Positions 11,280 to 23,641 of a DNA stretch of 64,000 nt are shown here, piece after piece. A model generated the notes under the pieces. It did no database searches. It was not told the DNA's origin and saw only the letters and a program-made list of their open reading frames with translations. This DNA is from Hermodice carunculata. Its lineage: Eukaryota; Annelida; Polychaeta; Eunicida; Amphinomidae. Both the position numbers and the translations under genes were made by a program. The DNA is taken from assembly GCA_964020975.1 (NCBI GenBank), contig OZ026616.1, positions 81,325,268 through 81,389,267 on the forward strand. Reading direction: 5' to 3'. The first letter of the stretch is position 1. Each line of letters opens with the position of its first letter.

Positions 11280-11875
11280 ACGCTCCAATGAAAAGAAAGA
11301 GCGCGAGAACAATGTCCCATTCATGAGTGGCGAACTGAGACGGGCCTTAAACCTCAAACCCACCTTGCGGAAACGATGTGGGGAATACAAGGGGAATTGG
11401 GAGGCTTACCCGGGGGCTTACCGCATTCAAAGAAATAGAGTAACCTCCCTGCGTAAAAAGTTAATTAAACGTTACTTCAGGGACCGATGTGGCTCCTCAC
11501 ACTCACAGCAGTCTTTCTGGAAAACTATTCGGCCTTTTATTTCAGAAAAAATAAAGAAAATGACATTGGTTCAATTGTCCTAATGGGAGATGGAGATTTG
11601 TTCCATGAACCAAAAGATATGTATGTGATATAATAACAATTTCTTTGTTTCCGACCATTCTTTTAGCCCACCTACTAGCGACGGTAAGGCTTCTCATTTA
11701 GGTGTTAATGTCATACATGAGAAGATGAAAGACAGTCAACTTAAATTTGAATTTCAATTGGTTAATGAAGAACAAGTGTCCAAATTTTTCTGAAAAATAA
11801 ATCAGAAAAAGGCTACGGATCCTGATAGCATCCCAGAAGGGCTTTGTGTCCTGTCCACGACGCCAATTTATGTGA
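11280..11875 (+). pseudogene. CR1-type LINE remnant (linker into RT)
   Basis: The frame 11323-11580 reads MSGELRRALNLKPTLRKRCG, then KGNWEAY, RIQRNRVTSLRKKLIKRYFR and QSFWKTIRPFIS. This is the typical CR1-group stretch between endonuclease and RT (WxxYRxxRNxVTxLxR then FWxxxKPFLS). After a frame change ATDPDSIPEGL near 11815 matches the RT entry (GPDGIPxxLLK). The rest of the RT is lost. Confidence 0.7.
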
Positions 11876-11959
11876 GACAGGAAAGTCATAACACAACAAA
11901 GGGCCGGTTTGTGTAGAAGGGTTTTATATCCAAAGCAACAAAGATCCCTGATGGAAAAC

Positions 11960-12350
11960 AGACACTACATGAAGAAGGGGGGTAAGGGGGGTTTTGGTAC
12001 GCTGGTACAGGTAATTATTTTCCTAGAATACGCACTACGGAAAATAAAAATCATTCAAAATTTTGGATAGTACGAAGTACGTAAAACAACAGGGCTTCCA
12101 GTACACCAGTACGGTAAATAAAAAGCCCCAGTACGCCAGTACTGGAAACCCCTTACCAACCCTCCATGAACTGCGCTTAATGAACGTTTATATTGTTTAA
12201 GACCATACCTTAACTTCCAGGAAGGACCTCCAATTGAAGTTTTCTATTGTTTCAGACCACAAATATGGACCTCCTATACATTCGGTAAATAAAAAGCCCC
12301 AGTACGCCAGTACGGGAAACCCCTTACCGACCCTCATGTATGATGCTCAG
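11960..12350. repeat. GTAC-rich inverted and direct repeats
   Basis: CCCCAGTACGCCAGTAC then GGAAACCCCTTACC occurs twice in direct order (about 12125-12165 and 12297-12335), with a weaker form near 12090. A reverse-complement copy (AAGGGGGGTTTTGGTACGCT) lies near 11983. The block thus has inverted ends with internal duplications, like a small foldback element. Confidence 0.55.
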
Positions 12351-12726
12351 ACCACTGTGTGCCCGTGAGTGAGCAGGGAACAACAATGAGTCCAGTTCCT
12401 CCAGGTCACATGACCATGGCACTACCCATGTCTACCAGTTAGACAACTTATGCACTGCACTGCACTGCACTGCACTGTCAGTCTGTTTTGAAGAATTTGT
12501 CAGAGCTGCCCAGAGGTGTGCTGCAACTGCCTGTGACCAGCATGTGAGAGGGTGATCCAGGACAACACCCTGTGTGCCTGACGTATTCAGGGCTCCTCAC
12601 TGAGTGTTTTACCACCCTCAACCTTGGTGGCAGCAGCGCATGCACAAGCACATGCATGCTCCTACTTTATTAGTGGTCGATCAATTTGATTAATTTATAA
12701 AAAATCTGCCAAATTGCCCTGTCACA
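12351..12726. other. Non-coding stretch
   Basis: Nothing recognised except a short GCACT pentanucleotide run near 12455-12478. Confidence 0.4.
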
Positions 12727-13487
12727 CTAGAAAAGCAGATTTACTTGAAAGCTGGGTGCTCTCAAAGCTTATTTGGATGCTATTGTAGCACAAACCTGAA
12801 TTTAAGGAATGACGAAGACATCTCCGTTATTGAGCTTCTTCAAGTGTCCCTGTCTAGCATAGATTAAAATTGTGCAACTTTTGGTTGTCCATTGGATGCG
12901 TCTAGAACACGAACCTATGAACTAAAGTTTGATTGGCACCTGTACCTTTATACATTTATGCAACTTTTTGTTGTCCCTTGGATGCGTCCAGAGCATAAAC
13001 TTATGAACTAAAGTTTGAATGGCACCTGTATCTTTCATAGTTTTGAAAATATTAATCATAAGCATTTCAACTTTTAAAGTGCACCTTTTTGTATAAATTA
13101 AAATATTACAGCTTGTGATTGTGGTGCATTGGATGCGCCTATTACACAGACATATAAACTAAAGTTGAAAAGGTTCCTCTACCTTTAATAGTTTTAAAGG
13201 TATTAAATATTAAAATTCAAATAACTATTTATTTATTACAACTATACTTTGCATAGTTTTCTACATGTTAACTATTTCAAACCAGGTGCTTAATTTTACC
13301 GCTATATAGGATATAAATGTGCAAAATATAGTATTTCTGTGGTATGGTGACCGGGAAAAATTACTGACAAATTTGCCATAAAGAAAGAAAACATTCTTGG
13401 CAAAAGGAAAAATTTCGGACAAATTTGCCATAAGGAAAGAAAACATTCTTGGCAAAACAATATGTCTGTGTTAGCACACAGACATAA
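12727..13487 (-). mobile_element. Helitron-like array element T, copy 1
   Basis: Reverse orientation. The 5' end has a hairpin ATGTCTGTGT / ACACAGACAT (13462-13485) followed by a decayed CTTT tract and GGCAAATTTGTCC. The interior has three diverged tandem units of about 145 bp (marker GGxGCATCCAATG) that match the 42.2-42.8 kb array. The 3' end is a weak hairpin and CTAG (12727-12730), followed outside by T. No protein is encoded, so it is non-autonomous. Confidence 0.6.
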
Positions 13488-14470
13488 TTAGCTTGTACTA
13501 CCAGGACCTGTCTGCTAAGCAAGTTACTATCCATAGGACAATCAACAACCTGGTTTGAAATGCTTGGGTGTATTGTGTTCTCAGACCTAGTTGATTCGGA
13601 CTGACTGCCCCCTTGCTTGGTGGCCCCTGCTTGGCTGACCAATATTGTTGTTTTAATTAATCCTTATTAATTACATTGTCACCTGTGACCCTTATGTACA
13701 CAGTCATGTACACGTTCATCAATATCATCCATACGGGCTTACCCACACCTTTCTTCTTCCCAGTCCCATGTAAGCCCATTGCATTTAACATTTCACCATA
13801 TAAACAAGCTTGGAATTCTGGGTATATCTGGAGTAAACTTTGAAGATATTCGAGTTCTAAAATGCGAAATTCACCTGATTAATAACATGATTATAAAATG
13901 CAACAAATTTTGTATATCCTTTATCAAATGCACCATACCCTCATATTATAGATGATGGGTCGTCAAATTTCCTGTCAAAGGATTGTGTTCAATGTACAGT
14001 CGATACACTTTGAACAACAGTTTTAACATTTTAAATGATATTAATATTCAACACACACAGACAGATTTGCTATGTAGCAAACCTTATTTTTTATTCTTTG
14101 AGCCTGTATGTTGTGACGATGGACGTTCGATGAATATTGACCACATTCTGCTTTCTGGGTGTAGTGATAATTGGATGGAATAATATGTAAATCATGCTAA
14201 ATTTCTGGCAGTTGAAATGACGTAACTTATTCATTTTAGATATTATAAGCTGCAACCTGAAATTTAGTAACCAAGTGAACATCTTTGCACAAGTTTACGA
14301 CAACTGCGCATCCATTACCTTCAAAGCAAGAGTCCTAGTATTTGCAGTTATACAAATTAAAAGCCTTTCAAATATAAAATCTTGAATATCTTTCCCTGCA
14401 TACTGAAGAGTTGTCACGTCATTTGAAATTGTGTTAATGGGGGATAATTAGGACCTACCAAGCTTTAATC
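13488..14470. other. Non-coding stretch, nothing recognised
   Basis: AT-rich, with no open frame above 70 codons that looks like protein. Confidence 0.4.
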
Positions 14471-14473
14471 TTT

Positions 14474-14665
14474 TTAACCCTTTCCCGCTCAAATCGTGCC
14501 AAAGCGCCCGGATGCAAATTGTCATCCTGAATCTTGTCACGTAAAATTCTTGTCACCACTTTTTGGCTGAAAATTGTAAAGGATACCTATAATGATAGCA
14601 TGCCGCAGGTCAACAGCCAAGGAAAACTGTTGACTCAATCTCATGTTAAACAGGAAAGAGGGTGA
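14474..14665 (+). mobile_element. Palindromic MITE family P, divergent copy
   Basis: Starts AACCCTTTCCCGCTC, has the core GTCAACAGCC / ACTGTTGACTC near 14610-14640, and ends near AACAGGAAAGAGGG, the decayed inverted partner of the start. Confidence 0.45.
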
Positions 14666-14829
14666 TAGACAGGTTTTCCTTTATATTTAGATAGCATCGC
14701 GACTTAAATTTCATCTCAAAGTTTGCAAGTGAACACTGATTGTCATCAGATTATCTTTGAAACAATTGGGCTGTGTGAACAGCCCATGCTCACCTGACCT
14801 AGACATTCATCACACTTGCAGCTCTGTGA

Positions 14830-15905
14830 ACTTGGGATAGTATCAAGGTCACCCATGAACTGAATGAGTCTGACCTTTTTAGTACCCGAATCGGAAAAAA
14901 AAATCGTTAAAAATCAGGAATCCGTAGCAGAGCCACCCACTGAACACCTTTGTTCGACCCTTTCACAAGGAACATATCCACAAAGTTTCAAATTAATCTG
15001 AGAGACGGTTTGGAGAAGTGACAAGTAACGATGACACAAAAATCACATAAAAAAATTAGAAAAAATACAGCACCAACTGTTGAACAAATTAAGAACTAGG
15101 AGTCCCCAGGAGTGTTCTTATGTAATATCAAAGCAATTGGGTGAGCGGTTGTGGAGAAGAAGATTTTGTGAGATTTGTCAAAAAAAACCCCCCAAATTCA
15201 TTTAAACTTTTTAAAAATCACTGGGGCGTGACCATTTCAACAAGCCTGGTAGCAACCCACCCAAGGTACATTGCCACCAAGTTTGAAGTCAACCTGGATG
15301 ACGGTTTTGGAGAAGAAGTTGAAAGTGTGAATTAGCATTAGAATGCCCATTGACTTACATAGTAATCAATAGGAAAGCTGCATTGGCCGACAATTACCCG
15401 AATTTGAAAAAAAAAAAATCATACAAAAAAACAGGAATCCACAGCAATGCCACCTAATGAACAACTTTGTTTGACCCTTCCACAAGGAACATATCCACCA
15501 AGTTTCAGCTAAATCTGAGTGACGGTTCTGCAGAAGTCGAAAATAGCAAAAACACACAAAAAAATGATACCCCCCCAATCGCAGCGCCACCTGGTGAACG
15601 AATTCAGAACTAGCAGTACCTGGGAATGTCCCTATGCGATATCAAAAGCACTTGGGCGAGCGGTTTCGGAGAAAAAAAATCAAGATTTGCCCCAAAAAGA
15701 ACCAAAAAAAAAAAAAAAAATCACTAGAGCGTGACCATTTGATAAAATCTTGGTAGAGACCCACCAAAGGCACAACCTTACCAAGTTTGATGTTAATCTG
15801 GCTGATGGTTGTGGAGAAGTCGAAAATGTGAATTGTTGATGACGGACGACGGACAGAGGACCATTAGATAAGCTCAGCTGACTGACAAGTCAGCTGAGCT
15901 AAAAA
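14830..15905 (+). repeat. Tandem-array repeat G with terminal palindrome
   Basis: Two large units: the block CACAAGGAACATATCCAC then AAGTTTCA recurs near 14965 and 15480, and GAGCGGTT(G/T)xGGAGAA near 15140 and 15655, a period of about 515 bp. Each unit carries shorter paralogous sub-blocks. It ends with GACGGACGACGGACAGAGG and a palindrome of 13-bp arms (AGCTCAGCTGACT / AGTCAGCTGAGCT, 15871-15900) followed by CTAA-like sequence. A single end copy is at 60.5-60.65 kb. Probably a Helitron-like non-autonomous element. Confidence 0.55.
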
Positions 15906-17590
15906 ACTCGTTTTCATTTTCTACTTTACTCCTTATTTATGGGTATTAAAATTTGAAAAGTAGACACATTAGGGGCAAATTACAAGTGAAGATTACTGGG
16001 ATAAAATGAAGTGTTTGTTGAAACTCCGACAGGATCATCAGGTGAAGAGTAAATCTGGGCGACAGGATTTATGATACAATATAAGTTGGACAGGGACAGG
16101 TTAGCTTATGGAGAGTAAAGAGTTCGGACTGCGGAATAGGGTGCCGACTACTAGGAAGTGGTTTTGGACAAAAAGACACAAATACAACAATGATTTAATG
16201 AAAGAGAGTATTGTGGCTAGACTGACCTATGGAAGTCGAACAAAGAATATCGGCAGACGCGCTGTTGTGCTGAACCTTGCAGATGGCGTAACTAACGCTT
16301 GGTATCTGGCTCCTCACAGGTGAAGCCCCCTGGTAAGTAGAGAAATCCAGTCTCACTGATTGGCTACTGGTGATCCAATGGAAGTGGTGTCGCATTAATT
16401 TAGTTCAACGGGAAGCAGTGCCATGTGCAAGTTACCTCCCCATTGTTTAATAAAGAAAACTCCACACAAACACATTAAAGCATTAAACTTTGCATTTAAT
16501 TATGGCATTCATTGTATACGTTTTAAGGTCACACGACCTTGCACAGCCTTTATGGTGGATATCTGTCATCAGATCTCCACACCCATATACCCATAAACCA
16601 CACATACTGCTTTTATCTTCATACCACCGAAACTAGCTGCTTCTCAATTCAACTTTGTTTTCCAATTCACAATAATAAAAGTACATCTATTAAGAATTAC
16701 ATAACGGAAACCTTATTGAATTCTCAAGGGTCAGAATTACACGAATATAAAATTATTTGAGTTGGTGGCTAATACCTCAAAAGACCTATACAAATTCATA
16801 GGAATGAATCAATGCGACTCCTCATTCGAAAACCACAGTTCCTTCTATTATGAAATTAATTAACAAACGCCCTTTTAAAACGACTTCCCTATCTGGGCGT
16901 TTTTCTTGCTTCTTGTGATGCTTTTAACATTTACTTCTATCATTTGAGTGTTCTTTTTCTTTTCAATGCATACTAAATATACACAGCCATACAATAGAAC
17001 GCACATGGGATTTTTGAGCACCATTGCCCTGTATCAGTAAGATGATCTTGGATTGATTTTCAAGGCATCAAATATCATATATTGTAATGAACAAATCACA
17101 CATCTGTGCATCAGGGTAGTGTCGGAAGACCTATGACATTGGAACTCAAATAATTTGGGCAACAGCCACTTTATGAGAGACGTTCAAAAAGGTGCATCTT
17201 CACTAACTGTGCTCACAACCCCAAAATTCAAAACTTGACCTGAAGCATCCCTCTTTTTGTGTGGGTCACACCATAGACAACTTTCAATATGATCGAACTC
17301 AAATACAGTTTGTCATATAAAAGCACTTAAATTTTCTTTTGGACAGAAAATGTCACCTTCAAAATGACTGATGGGGAATGAATATCTGTGATTGGAAGTA
17401 CACTCAAGTTTTTTTTTCCATACAATATCGCCTAGCGTGTGGACACTCACATTTATATCATTCCGCTCTATCACATTTGCTAGCTTAGCAGCCTTATTTT
17501 TTTCCTCAATTTGGACCGAAATTTCCCAAGAAACACGAGACAAAAGAGATGTACTTAATAATTTTGTATCATGATTATACCTGCGTTCAC
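15906..17590. other. Non-coding stretch, nothing recognised
   Basis: Short frames at 16108-16323 (plus) and 17313-17543 (minus) have no known domain. The latter lies just downstream of a LINE remnant and may belong to it. Confidence 0.35.
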
Positions 17591-17599
17591 TATGATCAA

Positions 17600-18290
17600 T
17601 GTTATCTAATCCACTTTCGCAGACGCAGTCACATTATCTGTCGTCTTGAATAATGCAAGTGCATTGGACATGCTCCTCAGTGACATTATATACAGAGCTC
17701 TCATTCTTTTGGTTTTGTTCTGACGTATTCGCATCACGAGTTCACTGAGGACCCCTGTACAACTTAGTCCCTTCCCAAAAACATCGACAAACAGACCTTC
17801 CCATAAGATTTTTCTCGAGAAAAAGTCTCGTACGGTCATACGGAAAATTTTTGTGAAGATAAATTAGTAAGCCTCCATGGGAGCTACAAGTGGCTCCCGA
17901 TGGAATACAATCATAGCTGTCTAACTCGTAAACAGAAAAATCAGGATTAATTTCTGCCACCTAGGTTTCTTGGGAGCAAATAGCCCCGACTTCAAAATTA
18001 TCGTCAGTTAGGTTGTCAATTAACATTAATATTTTTAGTTTATCAAATTTTGCATGCAAACTCTGAATATTTAATCCTAATACAGACATGGTATAAATAT
18101 GTGGTTTTAGGTCATGAAATTGATTAGTGACTTCAGCGTACGGTGAATCAGAGGCTATGGAAATTCTATTTTCGAGGTCTTCAGCGTTTGGCAACAGTTG
18201 ATTTAGATTGTTTCTAGTTACTCCAACAAAGTTTTGAACAATATCAATAAGTTAGTGTCACTAGTCATTTGTAAAGGTGGAAAATTGTTT
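17600..18290 (-). pseudogene. CR1/L2-group LINE endonuclease remnant
   Basis: Reads VLGLNIQSLHAKFDKLKILM, then ICSQET, a stop codon where Trp is usual, VAEINPDF, GGLLIYLHKNF and, in another frame, WEGLFVDVF. These are the strands and catalytic Glu (QET) of the apurinic-like endonuclease of CR1/L2/Daphne-group LINEs (HLNIxSLxxKxDEL, LxETW, GGVxxYV). Upstream, NQLLPNAEDLENRI fits the same family's N-terminal leader. RT is absent. Confidence 0.7.
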
Positions 18291-19675
18291 CATCAGGCGA
18301 ATATCTTACTCAAAAAACACTTCATGCCAAACGCTATGACGTGTCGAAAGTCAGTGGAACTGAGACATATAAATGAAAGGGTGTGCTGAAGGGTGAAGGA
18401 TTTGGAAAAATGGTTAAAAATGAGAGCCAAGCACTGTAACATTGAAAATAGTTGTGCAACAGTGAGGAGCTATAGATACCAGGGAGTTTAAGTATTGAAT
18501 GAAGAGATCCCTGAAAAAAAGCCCAAAGGCAGTTACTAAATGTCCATGATAACTTGATCACATAAATATCATCATATCGTCATGCAACGATATGCTTGGA
18601 AAAAGAGTTCTACATCATGGTAGCTTTTATCCTTACACCAGCTGGGTAGTAAATATACACAGCTTGGTATGGTTATTATGCAAACGAAAACACCAGCTAA
18701 GAAAATAGTAAGATATTAAAATATATATGAAATACCCTGGACAGACACCATCATTAGAAAAATGAAGTGACCATGACGTTTTCAGGTTTCTTAGCACATG
18801 TAAAATAACAATAGTGATTTATCAAAAATATGTAGCATCAGAAAGTAATATATACCAAACCATACATCGGGGAAGGGAATATAAAGAGACCTGTTAGCAG
18901 AACCTCCTGCAGTCCTGGATAACTGACCGGCTTAGTGTATACACTTTAAATGAAGCAATGTTTTTATACTGTATGATGGTTTATTGACGCACCGTGGGTC
19001 GTACCCTGCCCACGTGTGCCCCCGCTGTAAATGGGTATTTTTCACTCAATAAAGTATAGAATTATATATATAATTATCGACGTACCTTCTGCATTACTTA
19101 ACATGTGCAACAAACATTTGATCCTTTAATGCAGCTACTCATGGTTAGTGATACATACTATTACCAGCTACGACACAGACTGTCCAGTCACTGATGCCAT
19201 ACAGGATTTCTTTACAGCACGCAGTCTAAGGCTATCTACTCGATCAAAGCAAGTTGCATTTGCCGTGTTTTCTCCCTGGTACTTCCACAGAACCAACACA
19301 TTTTCTCCCTATGAATTACAGGATACACCAAGATTTTTTTTGTTCTGTTGTTTTTGTTCTTTCTTTTTCTATTTTGGTCTTAGGACCACGCGTTTTGTTA
19401 CGTTGTACTTTTTTAGAGGAATCAATCACGCAATTACTTCAATCAATACGTGGAATGGTAGTCATGAAGTAAAATTGTAGTAAATATGTCTCTAAGGGAT
19501 GGTTCAACATTTTCATCATTTTTTAATTTAATACTTATAGTACGCAAGAGGGAGGGGGTTAAATGGGTCTGTATACACTGTCACAGGATATGGAAAATGA
19601 TGGTCAATTTTTGGCCTGTTTTGTGCAATTTTGCTATGATTTTTCGGGAAAATTATAATTTTTAAAGTACTAATG

Positions 19676-19706
19676 GGAGGGAGGGAGGGAGGGAGGGAGG
19701 GAGGGG
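19676..19706. repeat. (GGGA)n microsatellite
   Basis: Seven or eight units. Confidence 0.9.
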
Positions 19707-21206
19707 GGTCATGAAAGTTAGTACCCTAAGTACTAATTCAAAAATGATGACAATGTTGAACCATCCCTAAATGTAAAAGTCCAAATGTTTCGAGTGGTGC
19801 ATGCATTGTTGTACAATGGAAGATTATCGGCACAGGATTTTTGTGAGTGAATACACCACAATGCATGCATCATTTTGTATTATATATGTAACTGTGTCAC
19901 ATGTTTATACTGTCCACTCCCTGAGTCGTAACTTGGCAAGATTGGTCAACATGTACATGAAATAGTATACAAACTTCGCGTGCTTACTTAAAGAAACATG
20001 GTTAAGTGCATTTTATGCACATATGGAACACGTTATAATTTTAAGTGTCTTTATATTTCAAGTAGTAAACCAATGCATTTAATTCACCTCCTTATGCTTC
20101 GAATCTCATGTAATACAGTAAATGGAACTCTGTTGCAAAAACTTCGCTAATTTCTCACATAAAATGAAGTCATAGTAAATGATATACAGTGCATAAAAGT
20201 GGAATATTGCACTTCTTCCCACTTAAAAATAGCTGAAATAAAACCAAATCAACAAATGTTGTTGCCTGCTTAGCCTACCCACTGGCCATTTTTTTGTATG
20301 CGGCTGGTGGCTGGTCCCAATCCAAGTCCAGGCCCCTATAGGTCTGCTATGCAGGCAGGAAATCTTGAAACTGGAGCATTTCTTTTTTTAAATGGAGCAT
20401 TTTTCACCATATACTGATAGCCGCCGGCTCATACGTTGATATATGAGATTCCATTAAAAAATAACATTGAAACGCCTATGTGAAAAATAAAGCGACTATA
20501 AAACAGGACACAAGGCCAACACTGATTTTGAATAGCTCAGGGTAAGTCGACTTTACAACATTGCGCTGTCCACTAATATCGAAATAAAATTATGAATAAA
20601 GCAGGGGAATATCAAAGTCATCAATTTGACCATGGTACTTTCTTCGGAATGGCACGGTCCGAGATTTTCTTCTCAAGTCGAACTTGGAAGTTATTGAAAA
20701 TTGACGTGAAGCATACCATATGGATATTGCACAATGCAACGAGACAAAGCATCGAGTTTTGTCCTTTTGCCTTGCTAGTGTCCATGAATACTACCTTAAA
20801 ACGTTGAAAAAGTAACAAAGGATAAAAAATTAGACTTGATATATAGTAGTTTGATGTCACTCCGTATCTCTATAATATATTGCGGTGGTTGTACCACATC
20901 ACAAATATTTCTTGCAGTAAATTATGGCTGAACAAACACTGCTGTAATGATAAAAATCATACAAAAAATAACTGTCATGTGAAAAAATACGAAACTACTC
21001 TTTTACAAATAATTATATTTTAAACATATATTTCACCTTGATGGCACAATAAGACATGAACTGGACTAAGAATCGCCCCCCCCCCTTCTGAAAATGCCAA
21101 TTTTGGAACTTTGACACCAAAAGAAGCACACTTTCTTTCAAAAAGTTAAAACAAAACTCACTGAATTCAGTGAATTCTCTGAAAAGGCTCATGTCTGCAC
21201 AATAAC

Positions 21207-21207
<1 letters not shown>

Positions 21208-21293
<86 letters not shown>
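21208..21293. repeat. (AAT)n microsatellite
   Basis: About 28 units. Confidence 0.95.
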
Positions 21294-21295
<2 letters not shown>

Positions 21296-22115
21296 ACGAA
21301 AAAAAAACAGTGAAAAAATGTGGAGGAAAGCAAGTCAAAGCATAGTTCCATCATGTTTGAAAAGAATTAAGTCAGCATTTTCTCGAGCTATAGCCCACAA
21401 GTTCCGGCTTTCAAACTGATCTTTAAATATATGGTTGATTTAACTCTAAAATCCAGACGCTCACTGCATTAGACAAGAACAGGTATTGTGATGGAACTTA
21501 GTCCGTGGTTCACGGATAAAAGACCAATCACAATGCTGTTCACACATGGATGCATAGCATACATGGCTTTAATAGTACATAAAGCACACAAAAGTTCCTC
21601 ACAAAAAAGGTGGGGTGGGAAATCTCAACGCCACAATTTGAACAAAATCAATGTTTATGATTACCAAGAAATGGTCCCATGTAACATTACAGCCCATGCC
21701 TACAGAATCAGAGAGGCACTGTCAATGCTTTCCTGAACCGTGAACAAAACCATTCATAAAAATTCTAAAAATCAATGATGCGTGACCCACTTACAACAGC
21801 GTTGAGCGAAAATCGTAAAATGTGTAACACGTAAAGTGTGTGTTACATAATTGTATACACAGATACAGGACCTGAAAATACTCCCTGCCAATCTATCAGT
21901 TCAGTGTAATCTACAAATTTGAAATGAAAGACAATTATAGTTATCAGATGGAAAAAAAAACAAACAAAAAAAACCCCAAAACAATAAATCGACATAGCAT
22001 GCAGGAGCAATCGTCACCAAATTAACTCTGTACAATGAACATGGATGACAAGATTGTAGTAGCTGGGACCCCTGGTGTCCCAGATGGTTGACGACAGGAA
22101 GTCTGGCTGGAATCC

Positions 22116-23594
22116 CTAGTGTTCCGTATGGATGACGACAGCAAGCGCACGGTTAGGAGCAAATGATCGCTGGATGTCCTCTAACGATCGACCTTTAGTT
22201 TCTGGTAAAAATACGGCAGTGAAGAAAACACCAACGAAACAAATACCCCCAAATAACCAGAAGGTCCCGTAGGTGGTGATACTGTCTTGCAGCTGCTGGA
22301 ATTCCTGGGTAACTAAGAAGGACGATGACCAGCTGACTAGAACTGCCATTCCTGCTGCGATCCCCCTTGCATTCACCGGGAATACTTCGGCTGTAATTAT
22401 CCAAGGTATTGGTCCCCATCCAAGAGAGAAACCGGCGATGTAGACATTAACACTGACGACAGACAGCCAACTTAATCCTTCTGCGTGTTTCACTTGCAGT
22501 ACGTAATAGTAAGCGCCCAATGCCACACTGCTGACTGCCATTGCTGCTCCTGATGTAAGGAGCAAAGCTCGTCGTCCAGTCCGATCAACAAGCATACTGG
22601 CTATAAAAGTTGCTATGACTTGTACGGAACCAACAATAATAGCTGGTAAGGAAGGGTTTTTGAATCCTGCTGTGTCGAAAATGTCCGAGGCATAAAAAAT
22701 TATCGCATTTATGCCTCCTATCTGCTGAAAGAGCATAATCCCCAGGGCTATCAGAAGTGGTTTGTACAGTTGTGGATTATTAAACTCGCGTATAGACATT
22801 GGCGCTTGCTGGAGAAGATTTTCTTCTATTTCCTTGCACTCTTCTTCAACGTTAAAATTGGGACCATGCAACCAAGTGAGAGCTTTAAGAGCCGCTACAT
22901 GCTGCTTTTTGGCTAGCAACCAGCGTGGTGTCTCCGGCATCCAAAACATTAACGTAACAGTAAGCGCAGCACATGAGGCAGAAACCAATGCCAACCACAC
23001 CCAGTTCAAGTACATCCCCAGCACATAGGCAAACAGGACGCCCAGTGTTATAAAAAGCTGGAAGCATGAACCTAAGGTTCCACGCAGTTCCTTTGATGCA
23101 GTCTCGCCAATGTATATTGGTACACATAGGCAAGACATGCCGAGGCCTACCCCGCAAAGAATACGCCCAAAATAAAGCAGCAAATATCCACGAGCAAAGG
23201 CCAGCATTAGCCACCCAGACATGAACGGGAGTGAACAAAACATCACCATTCCTTTCCTCCCGATAAATTCCACCAGTAAACCAGCTATCGGCCCCCCACA
23301 CAAGGCCCCTATATTGATCAGGGAGCCAAACCATGACTCTTGATCCTTCGTTATCAGTTGAGCCGCCAGCAATCCAGGTATCGTCGGTGAAGAGTAGCCC
23401 AGAACGAAACCACAACTCACGGCGCTCAGACATGCCGTCAACGCCGCTATGACTTGCCGTTTACGGGATCCTTGAACTGAGGTTCCGGAATTTCCACTTG
23501 CACCCAACAAACGCGTCGTCTCTGTGACATTATTATCGTATATCATATCTTCTTCCGAAAGCTGCACGTTCTGCCCATACCCAGTGGTCGCCAT
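22116..23594 (-). CDS. Facilitative sugar transporter, GLUT8/Tret1-like (SLC2 class III), intronless
   Basis: A complete 492-residue major-facilitator sugar porter in one open exon. Hallmarks: GRK between TM2 and TM3 (112-114), PETPRWLL after TM6 (220-227), QQIGGINAIIFYA in TM7 (290-302), DRTGRR between TM8 and TM9 (337-342), GWGPIPW in TM10 (392-398), PETKGRS after TM12 (464-470). An acidic dileucine signal, ETTRLL, at 25-30 is placed like the one that holds mammalian GLUT8 in endosomes and lysosomes, so an internal-membrane hexose or trehalose transporter is likely. The ATG has A at -3 and G at +4. Family members usually have introns, so the single exon is notable. No poly(A) tract follows the stop in the transcript direction. 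SLC2A6 or Tret1 orthology cannot be told apart here. Confidence 0.93.
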   Translation of the reverse strand: MATTGYGQNVQLSEEDMIYDNNVTETTRLLGASGNSGTSVQGSRKRQVIAALTACLSAVSCGFVLGYSSPTIPGLLAAQLITKDQESWFGSLINIGALCGGPIAGLLVEFIGRKGMVMFCSLPFMSGWLMLAFARGYLLLYFGRILCGVGLGMSCLCVPIYIGETASKELRGTLGSCFQLFITLGVLFAYVLGMYLNWVWLALVSASCAALTVTLMFWMPETPRWLLAKKQHVAALKALTWLHGPNFNVEEECKEIEENLLQQAPMSIREFNNPQLYKPLLIALGIMLFQQIGGINAIIFYASDIFDTAGFKNPSLPAIIVGSVQVIATFIASMLVDRTGRRALLLTSGAAMAVSSVALGAYYYVLQVKHAEGLSWLSVVSVNVYIAGFSLGWGPIPWIITAEVFPVNARGIAAGMAVLVSWSSSFLVTQEFQQLQDSITTYGTFWLFGGICFVGVFFTAVFLPETKGRSLEDIQRSFAPNRALAVVIHTEH

Positions 23595-23616
23595 TTTGAT
23601 CCATCAAAATACTGAA

Positions 23617-23641
23617 TCACATGATTACTCACATCATGTGA
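23617..23641 (-). promoter_or_regulatory. Two M-box-like MiT/TFE sites upstream of the transporter
   Basis: TCACATGA (23617-23624) and TCATGTGA (23634-23641) are the same 8-mer read on opposite strands, 17 bp apart and 23-47 bp before the ATG. TCATGTGA is a known MITF/TFEB-type E-box (M-box) used by lysosome and endosome genes. That fits a transporter with a lysosomal sorting signal, but factor binding is inference. Confidence 0.35.

Larger units (their letters stand above)
18291..22115. other. Gene-poor stretch with microsatellites
   Basis: No gene recognised. An AATAAA in a T- and A-rich context near 19048 could end an unseen transcript or retroelement. The GGGA and AAT tracts inside are listed separately. 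An ATTAAA on the minus strand near 21567-21572 could serve the sugar transporter. Confidence 0.35.

Noticed and set aside
22885-23433. 182-codon minus frame and 22762-23028 plus frame
   Set aside because: Shadows of the sugar transporter, which has the conserved motifs in the main frame.
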